Assembly: GCA_964642165.1 (NCBI GenBank)
Contig: CAZXOC010000028.1
Span: forward strand, 1-40,292
Direction: 5' to 3'
DNA from: CAYRVX01 sp964642165
GTDB taxonomy: Bacteria > Planctomycetota > Phycisphaerae > SM23-33
Length of the DNA: 40,292 bases
Both the position numbers and the translations under genes were made by a program. A model generated the notes under the pieces. That model did not search any database and was not told where the DNA came from. It saw only the letters and a program-made list of their open reading frames with translations. This document shows, in pieces, positions 16,477-25,700 of this stretch. How positions within the stretch are numbered: the stretch's first letter is position 1; each line of letters begins with the position of its first letter.

Positions 16477-18393
16477 ATGCCGATCATCTCGAAGATCGGG
16501 CGCGGCGCTCCGAAGGTCCGGCTGCTGGTCGGCTCGATCTACGGGCTCCTGCTGGCCGGGGCGATCACGATGGTCTACCCGTTCCTGCTGATGATCGCCG
16601 GCAGCACGAAGAGCGCGGTGGACAAGTCGGAGATGCGGGTGATCCCGTCGTACCTGACGAGCGGCGCGGGCCTGTGGCGCAAGCACGTCGAGGGGCTGTT
16701 CAACGAGTCGCTCGAGATGATGCGGCAGACGTACGACCGGCCGGTGCCCTCGTTCGAGAAGCTCGCGCCGCCGAAGGCGCCGAACCGCCGGCTCGCCGGC
16801 GCGTGGCTGGCGTTCCTGGACGACGCGAACCTGCCGACCTACACCTACTCGATCGGCTACCTCCAGGCGCCCGTCTCGCGGAAGACGATTCCCCGGGCGG
16901 CGCGCGAGCTCAAGCAGCAGCTCCTCGACACGTACGACGGCGACCTCGACCGGGCCAACCGCGCCCTCGGCAGCGACTTCGTCGACTGGAGCGCGTTCTG
17001 GATCCAGGCACCCCACCGCCTCCTGCGGCGCGAAAAGGCGCTCGACATCCCCCTCGCCGACGTGGTCCGCCGCTTCCAGGCACGCCAGCCCCAGGCCAAC
17101 CGCTACTACTTCTCCGTCGAGGGCTTCTTCCGCTACCAGTTCTGCCAGACCCAGTACACCCGGGACATCGCCGAGTACAACCGCCAGCACGGCACGCGCT
17201 ACCGGGGCTACGATGAGGTCTACCTCGACCGGCGCCTGCCGGCCGGCCCCGGCCGGACCGACCTGGAGCGGAAGGACTGGGAGGAGTTCGTCCGCACGAT
17301 CCTGAACCTGTTCTGGATCCGCGCCGACCCCCAGGCCGCTCCCGTCTACCGCCGCTTCCTGAAGGCCAAGTACCAGGACGTCGCCGCGCTCAACCGCAAC
17401 TACGGACGCGACTGCCGATCGTTCGACGACGTGCCGCTGCCCGACGAGCCTCCGGCCGGGGGAATGCCCCTGTCCGACTGGGACGCCTTCCTCCAGGGCT
17501 GGAAGGACCCCGACACCGGCGAGATGCACATCCTGCCGGCCGAAATGATCCGCATCCACAGCGTGGACTTCCTCTTCCGCGACTCGCTGAAGGAGAAGTA
17601 CGGCTCGATCGAGGAGGTCAATGCCGAGCTGGGCACGAGCTACCGCGACTGGATGGACATCCTGCCGCCCCAGGAGGACGCCCACTGGTTCGCGTTCCAG
17701 ACGCAGACCGGCGCGCTGCGCAAGGAGTTCACCGTCCGCAACTACCTGGCGGTGATCGACTACATGGTGCTGCACGGGCGGGGCGTGCTGAACACCGGCA
17801 TCTACTGCGCCCTGGCGGTGCTCTCGGCGCTGCTGGTCAACCCCCTGGCGGCCTACGCGCTGAGCCGCTACAAGCCGCCGTCGTCGTACAAGGTGCTGCT
17901 GTTCCTGATGCTCACGATGGCCTTCCCGCCGATGGTCGCGCAGATCCCGACGTTCCTGATGCTCCGCGAGTTCCGCCTGCTGAACACCTTCGGCGCGCTG
18001 ATCCTGCCCGGACTGGCCAACGGCTACTCCATCTTCCTGCTGAAGGGCTTTTTCGACTCCCAGCCCGTGGAGCTGTACGAATCAGCCGCCCTCGACGGGG
18101 CGGGGGAGTTCCGCATCTTCTGGCAGATCACGATGAGCCTGTCCAAGCCCATCCTGGCCGTCATCGCGCTGAACGCCTTCAAGATGGCCTACGCCAACTT
18201 CATGTTCGCCCTGCTCATCTGCCAGGACAAGCGGATGTGGACGCTGATGGTCTGGCTCTACCAGCTCCAGCGAGACAGCGGCATGGGCGTGGTGTATGCC
18301 TCGCTGATCATCGCCGCCATCCCCATCTTCCTCATGTTCGTCCTTTGCCAGAACATCATCATGCGAGGCATCGTCGTGCCGGTCGAGAAGTAG
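16477..18393 (+). CDS. MalG-type permease with about 360-residue extracytoplasmic insertion
   Basis: 638 residues against about 280 for ordinary MalG. TM1 is at 19-41 (IYGLLLAGAITMVYPFLLMI). The usual first loop then expands from about 60 to 420 before the normal MalG sequence resumes with NYLAVI. TM2 onward (about 436-625) is standard, with the EAA loop at 534-560 (YESAALDGAGEFRIFW). The insertion is soluble, rich in Tyr, Arg and Asp, and contains up to four related units, at about 146-179, 224-255, 291-326 and 368-398. Each has a pattern like L-x-x-x-Y-G-x-x-x-x-x-N-x-x-x-G-x-x-Y-x-x-x-D-x-x-x-P. The pattern recalls a segment found in GH42 beta-galactosidases. The SD AAGGAG overlaps the stop of the preceding fusion gene. 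The insertion may contact the tethered binding domain or bind glycan; this is inference. Confidence 0.9.
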   Translation: MPIISKIGRGAPKVRLLVGSIYGLLLAGAITMVYPFLLMIAGSTKSAVDKSEMRVIPSYLTSGAGLWRKHVEGLFNESLEMMRQTYDRPVPSFEKLAPPKAPNRRLAGAWLAFLDDANLPTYTYSIGYLQAPVSRKTIPRAARELKQQLLDTYDGDLDRANRALGSDFVDWSAFWIQAPHRLLRREKALDIPLADVVRRFQARQPQANRYYFSVEGFFRYQFCQTQYTRDIAEYNRQHGTRYRGYDEVYLDRRLPAGPGRTDLERKDWEEFVRTILNLFWIRADPQAAPVYRRFLKAKYQDVAALNRNYGRDCRSFDDVPLPDEPPAGGMPLSDWDAFLQGWKDPDTGEMHILPAEMIRIHSVDFLFRDSLKEKYGSIEEVNAELGTSYRDWMDILPPQEDAHWFAFQTQTGALRKEFTVRNYLAVIDYMVLHGRGVLNTGIYCALAVLSALLVNPLAAYALSRYKPPSSYKVLLFLMLTMAFPPMVAQIPTFLMLREFRLLNTFGALILPGLANGYSIFLLKGFFDSQPVELYESAALDGAGEFRIFWQITMSLSKPILAVIALNAFKMAYANFMFALLICQDKRMWTLMVWLYQLQRDSGMGVVYASLIIAAIPIFLMFVLCQNIIMRGIVVPVEK

Positions 18394-18417
18394 GCCGCGG
18401 ACTGCACAGCGCGGCCT
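18392..18417 (+). terminator. Hairpin at the stop codon of the elaborated importer operon
   Basis: AGGCCGCG and CGCGGCCT form a perfect 8-bp stem around a 10-base loop, beginning within the TAG of the MalG gene. No T-tract follows, so it may act as a Rho-independent-like or processing structure. Confidence 0.45.
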
Positions 18418-18471
18418 GAGCGGCCGCAACCACTCGATTCGTGAACGGAAGACGTTGTGTTGTCGGGTTGA

Positions 18472-18485
18472 GACGCTTCGGCGTC
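18472..18485 (+). other. UUCG tetraloop hairpin upstream of the DUF5060 hydrolase
   Basis: GACGC, TTCG, GCGTC forms a 5-bp perfect stem closed by a UUCG tetraloop, 48 bp before the ATG at 18533. It may stabilise the mRNA end or terminate read-through. The rest of the 139-bp gap shows no convincing promoter. Confidence 0.35.
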
Positions 18486-18532
18486 GCCGCGGAGGGCACG
18501 GCGGCGCGCAGCGAATCACGAAGGAGCAAGGT

Positions 18533-20158
18533 ATGTGGGGCACTCGAAGCAGGCTCTGTCGGTCCGTCGGTGTCGCGTCGATCCTGGCGGCCCTGGCGGC
18601 CGGGAATGCACGGGGAGAGGACATGGGCAAGGTGCGGCGGTATCACGTCGTGGAGATCGCGCTGGCCGGGGCGAGGCTCGGCCCGCGGGACACGCCCGCG
18701 CGCGACGTGGAGCTGGCCGTCACGTTCCGGCACGCCTCCGGCGGCGAGCAGGTCCGCGTGCCGGGCTTTTGGGACGGCGACGGCCGGGGCGGCGCGACCG
18801 GCGGCGTCTTCAAGGTGCGCTTCTGCCCGACGCGCGTCGGGCGCTGGCGGATCGCGAAGACCGAGTCGAACCGCAAGGAGCTTCGCGGGCAGCGCGAGGG
18901 CGACGAGCTGACCTGTGAGGCGAGCAAGCACCCGGGCTTCTGGCTGCCGGATGGGCGGTGGTACCGGCGCTCGGACGGCTCGCACCCGTTCCTCACCGGC
19001 AACACGCACTACACGTTCCTGAGCCGCCGCAACGACCGGGGCGCCAGCGGGATCGACCCCGTCGCCGACATCCGCGCCAACGCGCGCTTCTTCCGCAAGC
19101 TCCGCTTCAGCCTCGGCGGCGGGCGCTATGTCGACCCGAAGCTCAAGCCCTTCCTCGACGACGCGGGGCGGCAGAGCGACGACGGGCGCTTCTCGCGGCG
19201 GCCAAATCCGCCGTGGTTCCACCGGCGCGTCGACGCGGTCGTGCGCGAGGCCTTCGCATCCGACCTGATCTGCGACCTGATCGTCTGCGGGCCGGACACC
19301 CGAGAGATCCGCTCGACGCTGAAGGGCGACCCGGGGCCGTACCTGCGGTACATCGTGGCGCGCTACGCGTCGTACCCGAACGTGTGGATCTGCCTCTGCA
19401 ACGAGTGGGACATCAAGAACCCCTCCTACAAGGCCGCCGAGATCGTCCGCGCCGGCGAGATCGTCCGCCGGGCCGCGCCGAACCCCACGCCCACGAGCGT
19501 CCACGGCAAGCCCCGCAACTGGGACACCGCGCTCAACGGCGCGTGGCACGACCACGTGATCATCCAGGCGAAGATCAAGAAGCTGCCCGACGCGGCCGAC
19601 ACCGCCGCGCGCAACCACGTCCGCGGCGGGCGCAAGCCCGTCTGCAACGACGAGAACGCCTACGAGGGCAAGGGCGACCGCTTCACCGAGGGTGACGTGA
19701 TCGAGGGCTGCTTCGGGACGTTTCTCGGCGGCGGCTACCCCACCACCGGCGAGAAGTGGGCCGGCAAGAAGGGGCAGTACTTCTGGGGCGGCTTCGACGC
19801 CGCGAAGCACCACGCGGCCGACAACCTCGGCGCCCTTCGCGACTACGTCGACGGGAACGTGGCGTTCTGGCGGATGGAACCGGCGCCGGCGGAAAAGGGC
19901 ATCTTCTCGGGCCTGCCGGATTCGGCCCGCGTGCTGGCCCGGTCAGGCCGGGAGTACGTCCTCGGCACGAACCGCCGGGCCGGGGGAATCCGCGCGAAGC
20001 TCCCGGGCGGGACGTGGCGCGTCGTGCAGCTCGACCTCATGGTGCCGAAGCAGCGCGTGCTGAGCGAGAAGGCCTCGGGCGAACTGACGTTCGACGTGCC
20101 GGCCTCCCGCGCCGTCATGACGCACTTCCGGCGCGTGGTCGCCGAGGCGGCCAGGTAG
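18533..20158 (+). CDS. Exported glycoside hydrolase with DUF5060-type N-terminal domain
   Basis: A 541-residue protein with a signal peptide (about 1-28). About 35-130 is a beta-sandwich domain of the DUF5060 type (VPGFWDGDGRGG, VRFCPTRVGRWRI). It is followed by a TIM barrel resembling GH140/DUF4038-like hydrolases: HPGFWLPDGRWYRR, DGSHPFLTGNTHY, then WICLCNEWDIKNPSY with Glu291 as the likely acid/base, and VCNDENAYEG with Glu374 as the likely nucleophile. A short beta domain closes the protein. The ATG at 18533 has an excellent AAGGAG 7 bases upstream; a longer in-frame start at 18455 would add a basic non-signal stretch. It lies 139 bp downstream of the importer genes and may serve the same glycan. 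The exact GH family and substrate are not established from sequence alone. Confidence 0.82.
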   Translation: MWGTRSRLCRSVGVASILAALAAGNARGEDMGKVRRYHVVEIALAGARLGPRDTPARDVELAVTFRHASGGEQVRVPGFWDGDGRGGATGGVFKVRFCPTRVGRWRIAKTESNRKELRGQREGDELTCEASKHPGFWLPDGRWYRRSDGSHPFLTGNTHYTFLSRRNDRGASGIDPVADIRANARFFRKLRFSLGGGRYVDPKLKPFLDDAGRQSDDGRFSRRPNPPWFHRRVDAVVREAFASDLICDLIVCGPDTREIRSTLKGDPGPYLRYIVARYASYPNVWICLCNEWDIKNPSYKAAEIVRAGEIVRRAAPNPTPTSVHGKPRNWDTALNGAWHDHVIIQAKIKKLPDAADTAARNHVRGGRKPVCNDENAYEGKGDRFTEGDVIEGCFGTFLGGGYPTTGEKWAGKKGQYFWGGFDAAKHHAADNLGALRDYVDGNVAFWRMEPAPAEKGIFSGLPDSARVLARSGREYVLGTNRRAGGIRAKLPGGTWRVVQLDLMVPKQRVLSEKASGELTFDVPASRAVMTHFRRVVAEAAR

Positions 20159-20168
20159 GCGCTGGGGG

Positions 20169-22718
20169 CTACTTCGTCTCGCCGGGCAGGGCGATGCGGA
20201 GGTCGAAGGGCTCGAAGCGGATCGCGTCGAGCACCTCCAGCTCCGTGCAGTCGAAGAAACGCCGGTTCGTCACCCGGTAGCGGACGTAGCGGGTCCGGAC
20301 GGGCTTCGGCGGGATCAGCCGGAACGTGTGGCCCTGGATCACCTCGTGGTCCGGCCACATGTGGTTCACCGGCAGGTCCTTCCAGCGCAGGTCGGTCTTC
20401 AGCAGGCCGAGCGATCTGTACTGCCGGCCATCGGGCGAGACGGACACCTCGACCTCGTCCCTGATCTGCCCCTTCAGTGCGTCCCACCACGGGTAGCCGT
20501 GGAAGTTCATGCCGAAGGCGGCGCAGGGCTGCACGGAGCCGAGGTCGAGCGTGAGGACGGGGTTCTTGCCCTTGCCCCAGATGGCCCCGGACCGGTAGGA
20601 CGTCCCGCCGGCGTACGGCGGGCCGACCACGCCGTCGGTGAGCTTCCTGCCGTCGGGGTCGCCCGCGCCCCAGTTCGTCTGGGACGGCACCGAGACGGTG
20701 TAGGGCTTCCCCACGGCCAGGTTCCGCCCTACGGTCAGCCAGCGGCCGACGAACTTCTCGCCGCCGGCGTCCTTGCCGTCGGAGTAGCCGAGCTTCGTGC
20801 CGTGCCGGGCCTCGCCGACGCGGAGCGAGTTCATCACCGGGTGATCGACCCCGCCGACGTTGATCGTGTAGCGGCAGGGCAGCTTGTCGACCCGCTGCGT
20901 GTGGCTGCGGCGCACGAGGGAGTAGTCCTCCTGCCGCTGGGACCAGTCGAACGTCACCTCGATGGGGCGGAACGCCGCGTCGGCGGGGAGGTGGCTCGCC
21001 TCCATGCGAACGGCGTAGATGCTGCATCCCGTGCGAGCGGCCTCGGGGCTGTGCATCAGGTACTGGACCCAGACGCGCCGGTGGCCGCGAGGGATGGCGA
21101 CCGTCTCGTAGTGGATCACGTCCCACGGCGGCCTGGTGTCTGTGAGCCTCCAGCAGCGCGTCCACGTCTTGCCGTCGAGTGAGTGGAGCAGTTCGATCCG
21201 GCTGCCGGGCGCGCGGTTGTAGAACCGTCCGCCGAAGGTCAGCCGCGTCAGGTCCCGCGGGGCGTCGATGCGGTACACCAGGCAGGCGTCCTCCTTCGCC
21301 TTGGCCGGCCAGACCACGCCCTGGTAGCCGATGTGCTTGGCGTCGCAGGCGATGTTCCGCTCCTCGACGACGTCGTCCCGGTACCGGCCGCCCTGGAGCT
21401 CCGGCCAGAGGACGATCGACTCCGTCGGCTCGCCCGCGCCCACGTACACGACGTTCCGCCCGAGGTTCAGCCGCGGCTGCGTCTTGGCGTTGAGCTGCGT
21501 GCGCGTCTCGATGGACAGGTCCTCGAGCACGGCGTCCCCGGGCGACGCCCTGCCGAGCAGCTCGATCCGGATCAGCACTTCGTACGCCCCGTTGACCTCC
21601 TCCCGCAGATCGACCGCCGCGCGGACCTTGCCGGCGGCACCGGCCTTCCAGACCTCCGTCCACCGCAGGCCGTTGTTCGTGCTGACGGAGATGGCCGCGG
21701 CGTCCCGCTCGGCACGGCGCAGGAAGCGGGCCTCGATCGCCTGGCTCGTCACGACGTTGGCCGACTGGACCTTGTAGACGACGTACGACTTCGCGCCCGC
21801 TCGGACGGGAGCCAGCCCGCCGCCCTTGGCGGGCGCGACGTTCTCGGCGCTGTGGACCGCGCTCTTCCAGTCGGCGGCCGTCAGCGGCGGGCGGAACGTC
21901 CACACGCCGTTGCCCCGCAGGCCGTACCTGCCGGCCTGCTCGGGGTCTTTGCCCCGGTTGGGGACGTACCAGTTCGGGTCGTTGCCCACGCTGTGGCAGG
22001 TGCGCGTGTAGCTCTCGCCGGCCCGGACGTTCAGGATGGCGCGGTGGCCCCAGTCCCAGTCGTTGAAGTACCAGCGGTGCTTGAGGCCCTTGGGGCCAAA
22101 GCAGCGGTGCTCCTGGGCGAGGTCGCGGTTGCAGTCGGCCCCGGTGAGGAAGCCGTTGGGGCTGGTGGCGTTGAGACAGTGGTACCGTGCGACGTGGCCG
22201 GGCTCGCGGCGGCCGCCGGAGGCGGCGCAGGCACCGTCGGCGCCGATGTCCTCGACGCCGGCGATGGTCACCCCGTCGCAGAGCGTGTAGAGGGCCGACA
22301 TGGAGTTGTCGTACATGTGCCATCGGCCGTCGTAGAAGCACTCCGGCACGGTGTGCAGCGTGATGTCCCAGTAGCGGACCTTCAGCCCCATGTGGTGCCA
22401 GATCGCGCAGTTGATCCCGGCGATCGTGCTGCACATGGTATAGCCGTAGTCGTTGAACTGGCGGATGGGGTCGGTGACGGCCAGCCCGTGGCGGCGCATC
22501 GGCGTCGTCTGCCGGCGAGCGATGTGGTTCCAGTAGAACATCGCCCAGCACTTCTCGCGCGGCGTCGGCCAGCGCGACGCGATGCTGTGGACCATGCTCG
22601 CCACGTCCGAGTAGTCCGGCGAGGCGTCGGTGACGACCTTCAGGTTGCAGACGCCCGCCGGCGCCGCCGCCGCCAGCCACACGACGGCAAGCGCCGCCGC
22701 GAAGAGGCTGCCCTTCAT
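20169..22718 (-). CDS. Exported transglutaminase-like protein with discoidin-like C-terminus
   Basis: An 849-residue protein. Residues 1-21 are a signal peptide. About 35-150 has the transglutaminase-like cysteine-protease pattern: MCSTIAGINCAIWHHMGLKV with Cys96, then HTVPECFYDGRWHMYDNSM with His122 and Asp137, a plausible Cys-His-Asp triad. A long region (about 160-650) of beta-rich segments without an assignment follows. About 668-830 resembles an F5/8-type C discoidin domain (NLAVGKPYTVSVPSQTNWG, VLTLDLGSVQPCAAFGM, YVRYRV). It could cleave or crosslink peptides or act on a glycan-linked substrate. ATG 22718 was chosen because the signal peptide starts there and GGGAG precedes it. An ATG at 22757 with its own GGAG is an alternative that would add 13 non-signal residues. 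It is the last gene of a three-gene minus operon, and its stop is 10 bp from the stop of the plus-strand hydrolase. Confidence 0.75.
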   Translation of the reverse strand: MKGSLFAAALAVVWLAAAAPAGVCNLKVVTDASPDYSDVASMVHSIASRWPTPREKCWAMFYWNHIARRQTTPMRRHGLAVTDPIRQFNDYGYTMCSTIAGINCAIWHHMGLKVRYWDITLHTVPECFYDGRWHMYDNSMSALYTLCDGVTIAGVEDIGADGACAASGGRREPGHVARYHCLNATSPNGFLTGADCNRDLAQEHRCFGPKGLKHRWYFNDWDWGHRAILNVRAGESYTRTCHSVGNDPNWYVPNRGKDPEQAGRYGLRGNGVWTFRPPLTAADWKSAVHSAENVAPAKGGGLAPVRAGAKSYVVYKVQSANVVTSQAIEARFLRRAERDAAAISVSTNNGLRWTEVWKAGAAGKVRAAVDLREEVNGAYEVLIRIELLGRASPGDAVLEDLSIETRTQLNAKTQPRLNLGRNVVYVGAGEPTESIVLWPELQGGRYRDDVVEERNIACDAKHIGYQGVVWPAKAKEDACLVYRIDAPRDLTRLTFGGRFYNRAPGSRIELLHSLDGKTWTRCWRLTDTRPPWDVIHYETVAIPRGHRRVWVQYLMHSPEAARTGCSIYAVRMEASHLPADAAFRPIEVTFDWSQRQEDYSLVRRSHTQRVDKLPCRYTINVGGVDHPVMNSLRVGEARHGTKLGYSDGKDAGGEKFVGRWLTVGRNLAVGKPYTVSVPSQTNWGAGDPDGRKLTDGVVGPPYAGGTSYRSGAIWGKGKNPVLTLDLGSVQPCAAFGMNFHGYPWWDALKGQIRDEVEVSVSPDGRQYRSLGLLKTDLRWKDLPVNHMWPDHEVIQGHTFRLIPPKPVRTRYVRYRVTNRRFFDCTELEVLDAIRFEPFDLRIALPGETK

Positions 22719-22762
22719 GTGCGTGCTCCCGCTCTCTGCCCGAGGCGCGTTTGCCATGGGGC

Positions 22763-25700
22763 TCACTCCGGGGTCCATCGGACCCATCTCGTCCCGCGGC
22801 GGGCCTTGATCGCCTCCGCGAGCTTGTGCAGGTGGTACAGGTCGCCGACCTTCATCCACGGGACGTCCAGGTATCGCTCGAGCTTGTCGGGGGCCTCGTC
22901 CAGGATCCAGGCGCGGGCGAGGAACTGCGTGTAGGACTCCTGCGGCTGCTGGTAGTAGAACTCCGCCCCGACGAACGCGGTGGCCAGGGCGAGGTACCAG
23001 TTGGGGCTGTTGAGCTCGACGCGGCGGACGAACTCGGCGACCTCCGGGCGCAGGTGGTCCTTCAGGAACCGCGCCAGCTCGGGCGTCAGGTGCCGCAGTT
23101 TCGGCAGGCCCGTGCCGTGGTACCAGTCGAGCGTGTCGTCGAACTGCACGCCGAACTGGTCCATCCGGGCGAACGTCCGCGTGTCGTGCAGCGGCTGCGT
23201 CCAGTGGTACGTGTACAGCCGGGCCGTCCACGAGCCGCGGCTGAACCGGATGAACCAATCGGCCTCGGCGGGCAGCACGTACAGGCGGCTGTCCTGGAGG
23301 TACCGGGCGTACCTGGCCATGGCGAAGCGGAGCATCGCCGTCCGCGCCAGCAGCCCCCAGCCGAGCGTTTCGGCCTGCCGATCGCCGGCCAGGCGCGCCA
23401 GGCGGATGTACCCGACGAGGCCCGCGAAGTGGGCGTTGACGTCGGGCGCCCCGCCGGGGCCCTCCATCGTGAAGTGCGACGCGCCCGGGCGCTTGAGGAA
23501 GCCGCCCGTCGCCCAGTCGAGGTCCTTCAGGTACGGCCGCAGCATCGCCTTGGCGGCGACCCATTCGTCGGCGTCGGGCCCGGTGCCCAGCGCTCGGTGG
23601 TACGCGGCGAGGTGGTACAGGCTGTCGGCGGGGACGATGCCGTTGAGCAGGTGGAAGTTCGTGCGGCGGACGCGCTGCCGGTGCTCGGCGAGCAGGGCCT
23701 TGTCGAGCAGGTAGCGCTCGCGGCGGGCGCCTTCGGCGACGGGCGTGTGGGCGACCGTCTCCGGCGGGTAGCGCCGGCGCTCGCGGTGCATGTACTGCCT
23801 GGTCCGCTCGGCGAGCTGGCCGGACAGCAGCGGCAGCACCTCCGCCAGCGTGTAGAGCGTCTCGCCCGGGTTCGACCAGCACAGGCGGTTCTGCATCCGC
23901 CAGTAGTACTGGTAGCCCGCGCCGAAGTCCGTCATCGCGATGTACCAGGGAGCGAGGTGCCCCGCGTCGAGCAGCTTCGTCAGCTCGCCTTCCAGGCGGG
24001 CGCGGAGCTCGGCGCCTTCCTTCGCCTCGCCGGCCGGCGCGCGGTGCTCCAGGGCGTACTTGCCCAGGCCGCTCGCGGTGAGGGTCCAGGCGTCCGCCGA
24101 CTCGACGGCCTCGTACGGCCCCCAGGGCGTCCGCACGCTGGTCTTCGCGGGCTTACCCGACAGCTCCATCGCCAGGCCGTATCGCCGCGCGAGGGCAACC
24201 ATCGGCGGCAGCGGGGCGAGGCGCCGCCCGCCCGGGCGAACGCGGCGGTACGTGAAGCGGTCGGTGATCGTCACGCGGTCGGCGGCCTCGTCGTAGGCGT
24301 AGGTCTCGGCGGCGTCGACGGGCACCTCGGCGAGGTGCTCGGCCCAGAAGTCGCAAGCGGCGGCGACGTCGGCGGGCAGCCCGGCGGCCCACTTCTCCGT
24401 CTCGGCCGCCTTGGGATGGTACTGCCCGAAGAGCGGCATGACGGCGACGTGCCCGGCCGGGCCGTCGAAGGCCAGCGCGATCCCCCCGTCGGACGGCTCG
24501 ATCCGCGTCGGGGCGTTCTCGAGGATCACCAGCATGGGGCAGTCGGCGGGGTACTTCGGGCCCGCCACCCAGCCGCGGAACTCCGTCGGCCAGGGAAAGT
24601 CCACCGCCTGGAAGCCGCTCTGGCGGCCGAACCACACCAGCAGCCACGTCCGGTGGAGCCCCAGCCGCGGCAACCTCCGCGCCTCGGCCGCCGGGCGGAC
24701 GACGAGGTCCTTGCCGACGCGGGTGGCGAGGTAGGCGGCCTCGGCCTTGCCCCGGACGAACAGGCGCAGGGCGGGCACGTTCGTGTGGAAAACGGCGGCG
24801 GGGCTGAGGCGGCCGATCCACGCGTCGAGGCCCTTGCCGGTCGCGGCGGCATCGAAGCGCATCCGGACGTGCGTCCAACTGCTGCGCGTGACGCGGGCGG
24901 CCTTGAGCCCGCCGGGCATGGGCTGGATCACGCCGAAGTCGCCCTGCGGCAGGTGGCGCTTGACGGAGCCGGCGTAGGAATCGATGCCGTAGTACGGCAC
25001 GGGGCGGCGCCGGATCCGCGGCCACGAAGTGGTCGCCAGCTCCAGGCCGAGCCCGCCCGCGCGCGGGTCGTGCCGGAAATCTTCCCTGCCACCGACGGGC
25101 TTGGGTCCACGGCCGGCGGCCTGCCAGTCCGGTGCGGCGACGGCACCAACCGGGCCGCCCGGGCCGCGGGCGCCCGGCGCCGCGGGGGCCCGCGCCGATT
25201 CCCAGCAGGCGAGCTGGTGGAAGACCACGTGGTAGAACCGCCCGCCGGCGATGCTGACGGCGTGCCCGCCGGGCTGGATGTTGTCGGCCAGGGTGCCCCA
25301 GCGGTTCGGCGGGCGCGGGAAGCTGAGCCACTTCCGGCCGGCGAGGTCGTAGATGCCCGTGTGGTTGGCGTTGCCCTCCTCGTAGTGGAAGAAGAAGGCG
25401 TAGCGGCCGGCGACGGAGACGTGCAGCGTTTCGTCGGCGTTGGTCGGGCGCGGCGGGATGATGAGCTCGACGGCGCGGCGCGTGGCGAGGTTCATCCGTG
25501 CCCATCCGTGGCAGATGTAGGTCCAGGGGATGATCACGTCGCCTTCGGCGGTCAGGGCCGGCGGGCAGACCGGGCCGTGCATCGAGTTCACGCGGAAGTG
25601 CGGCACCACGGGCAGCTTCTCTCCCGTCGCCGCCTTCAGCAGGAAGAGGTCCTGCTCGAAGGGGTGCTCGCGGAAGTACTGCTCGACCTTGTCCTGGAGC

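Noticed and set aside
13411..17775. A very long minus-strand open frame opposite the elaborated importer genes
   Set aside because: Its translation is rich in Arg, Asp, Val and Gly without domains, and it is antisense to clearly recognisable permease and binding domains. It is a by-product of high GC with few stop codons.
3029..18393. That the two SBP-permease fusions are sequencing frameshift artefacts
   Set aside because: Two unrelated fusions show the same order, both have a membrane tether at the junction, and neither shows a remnant start or stop at the joint.
18455..18532. A longer start for the DUF5060 hydrolase at 18455
   Set aside because: It would put a basic Arg/Gly-rich stretch before the signal peptide. 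The ATG at 18533 has an ideal ribosome binding site and begins the signal peptide.
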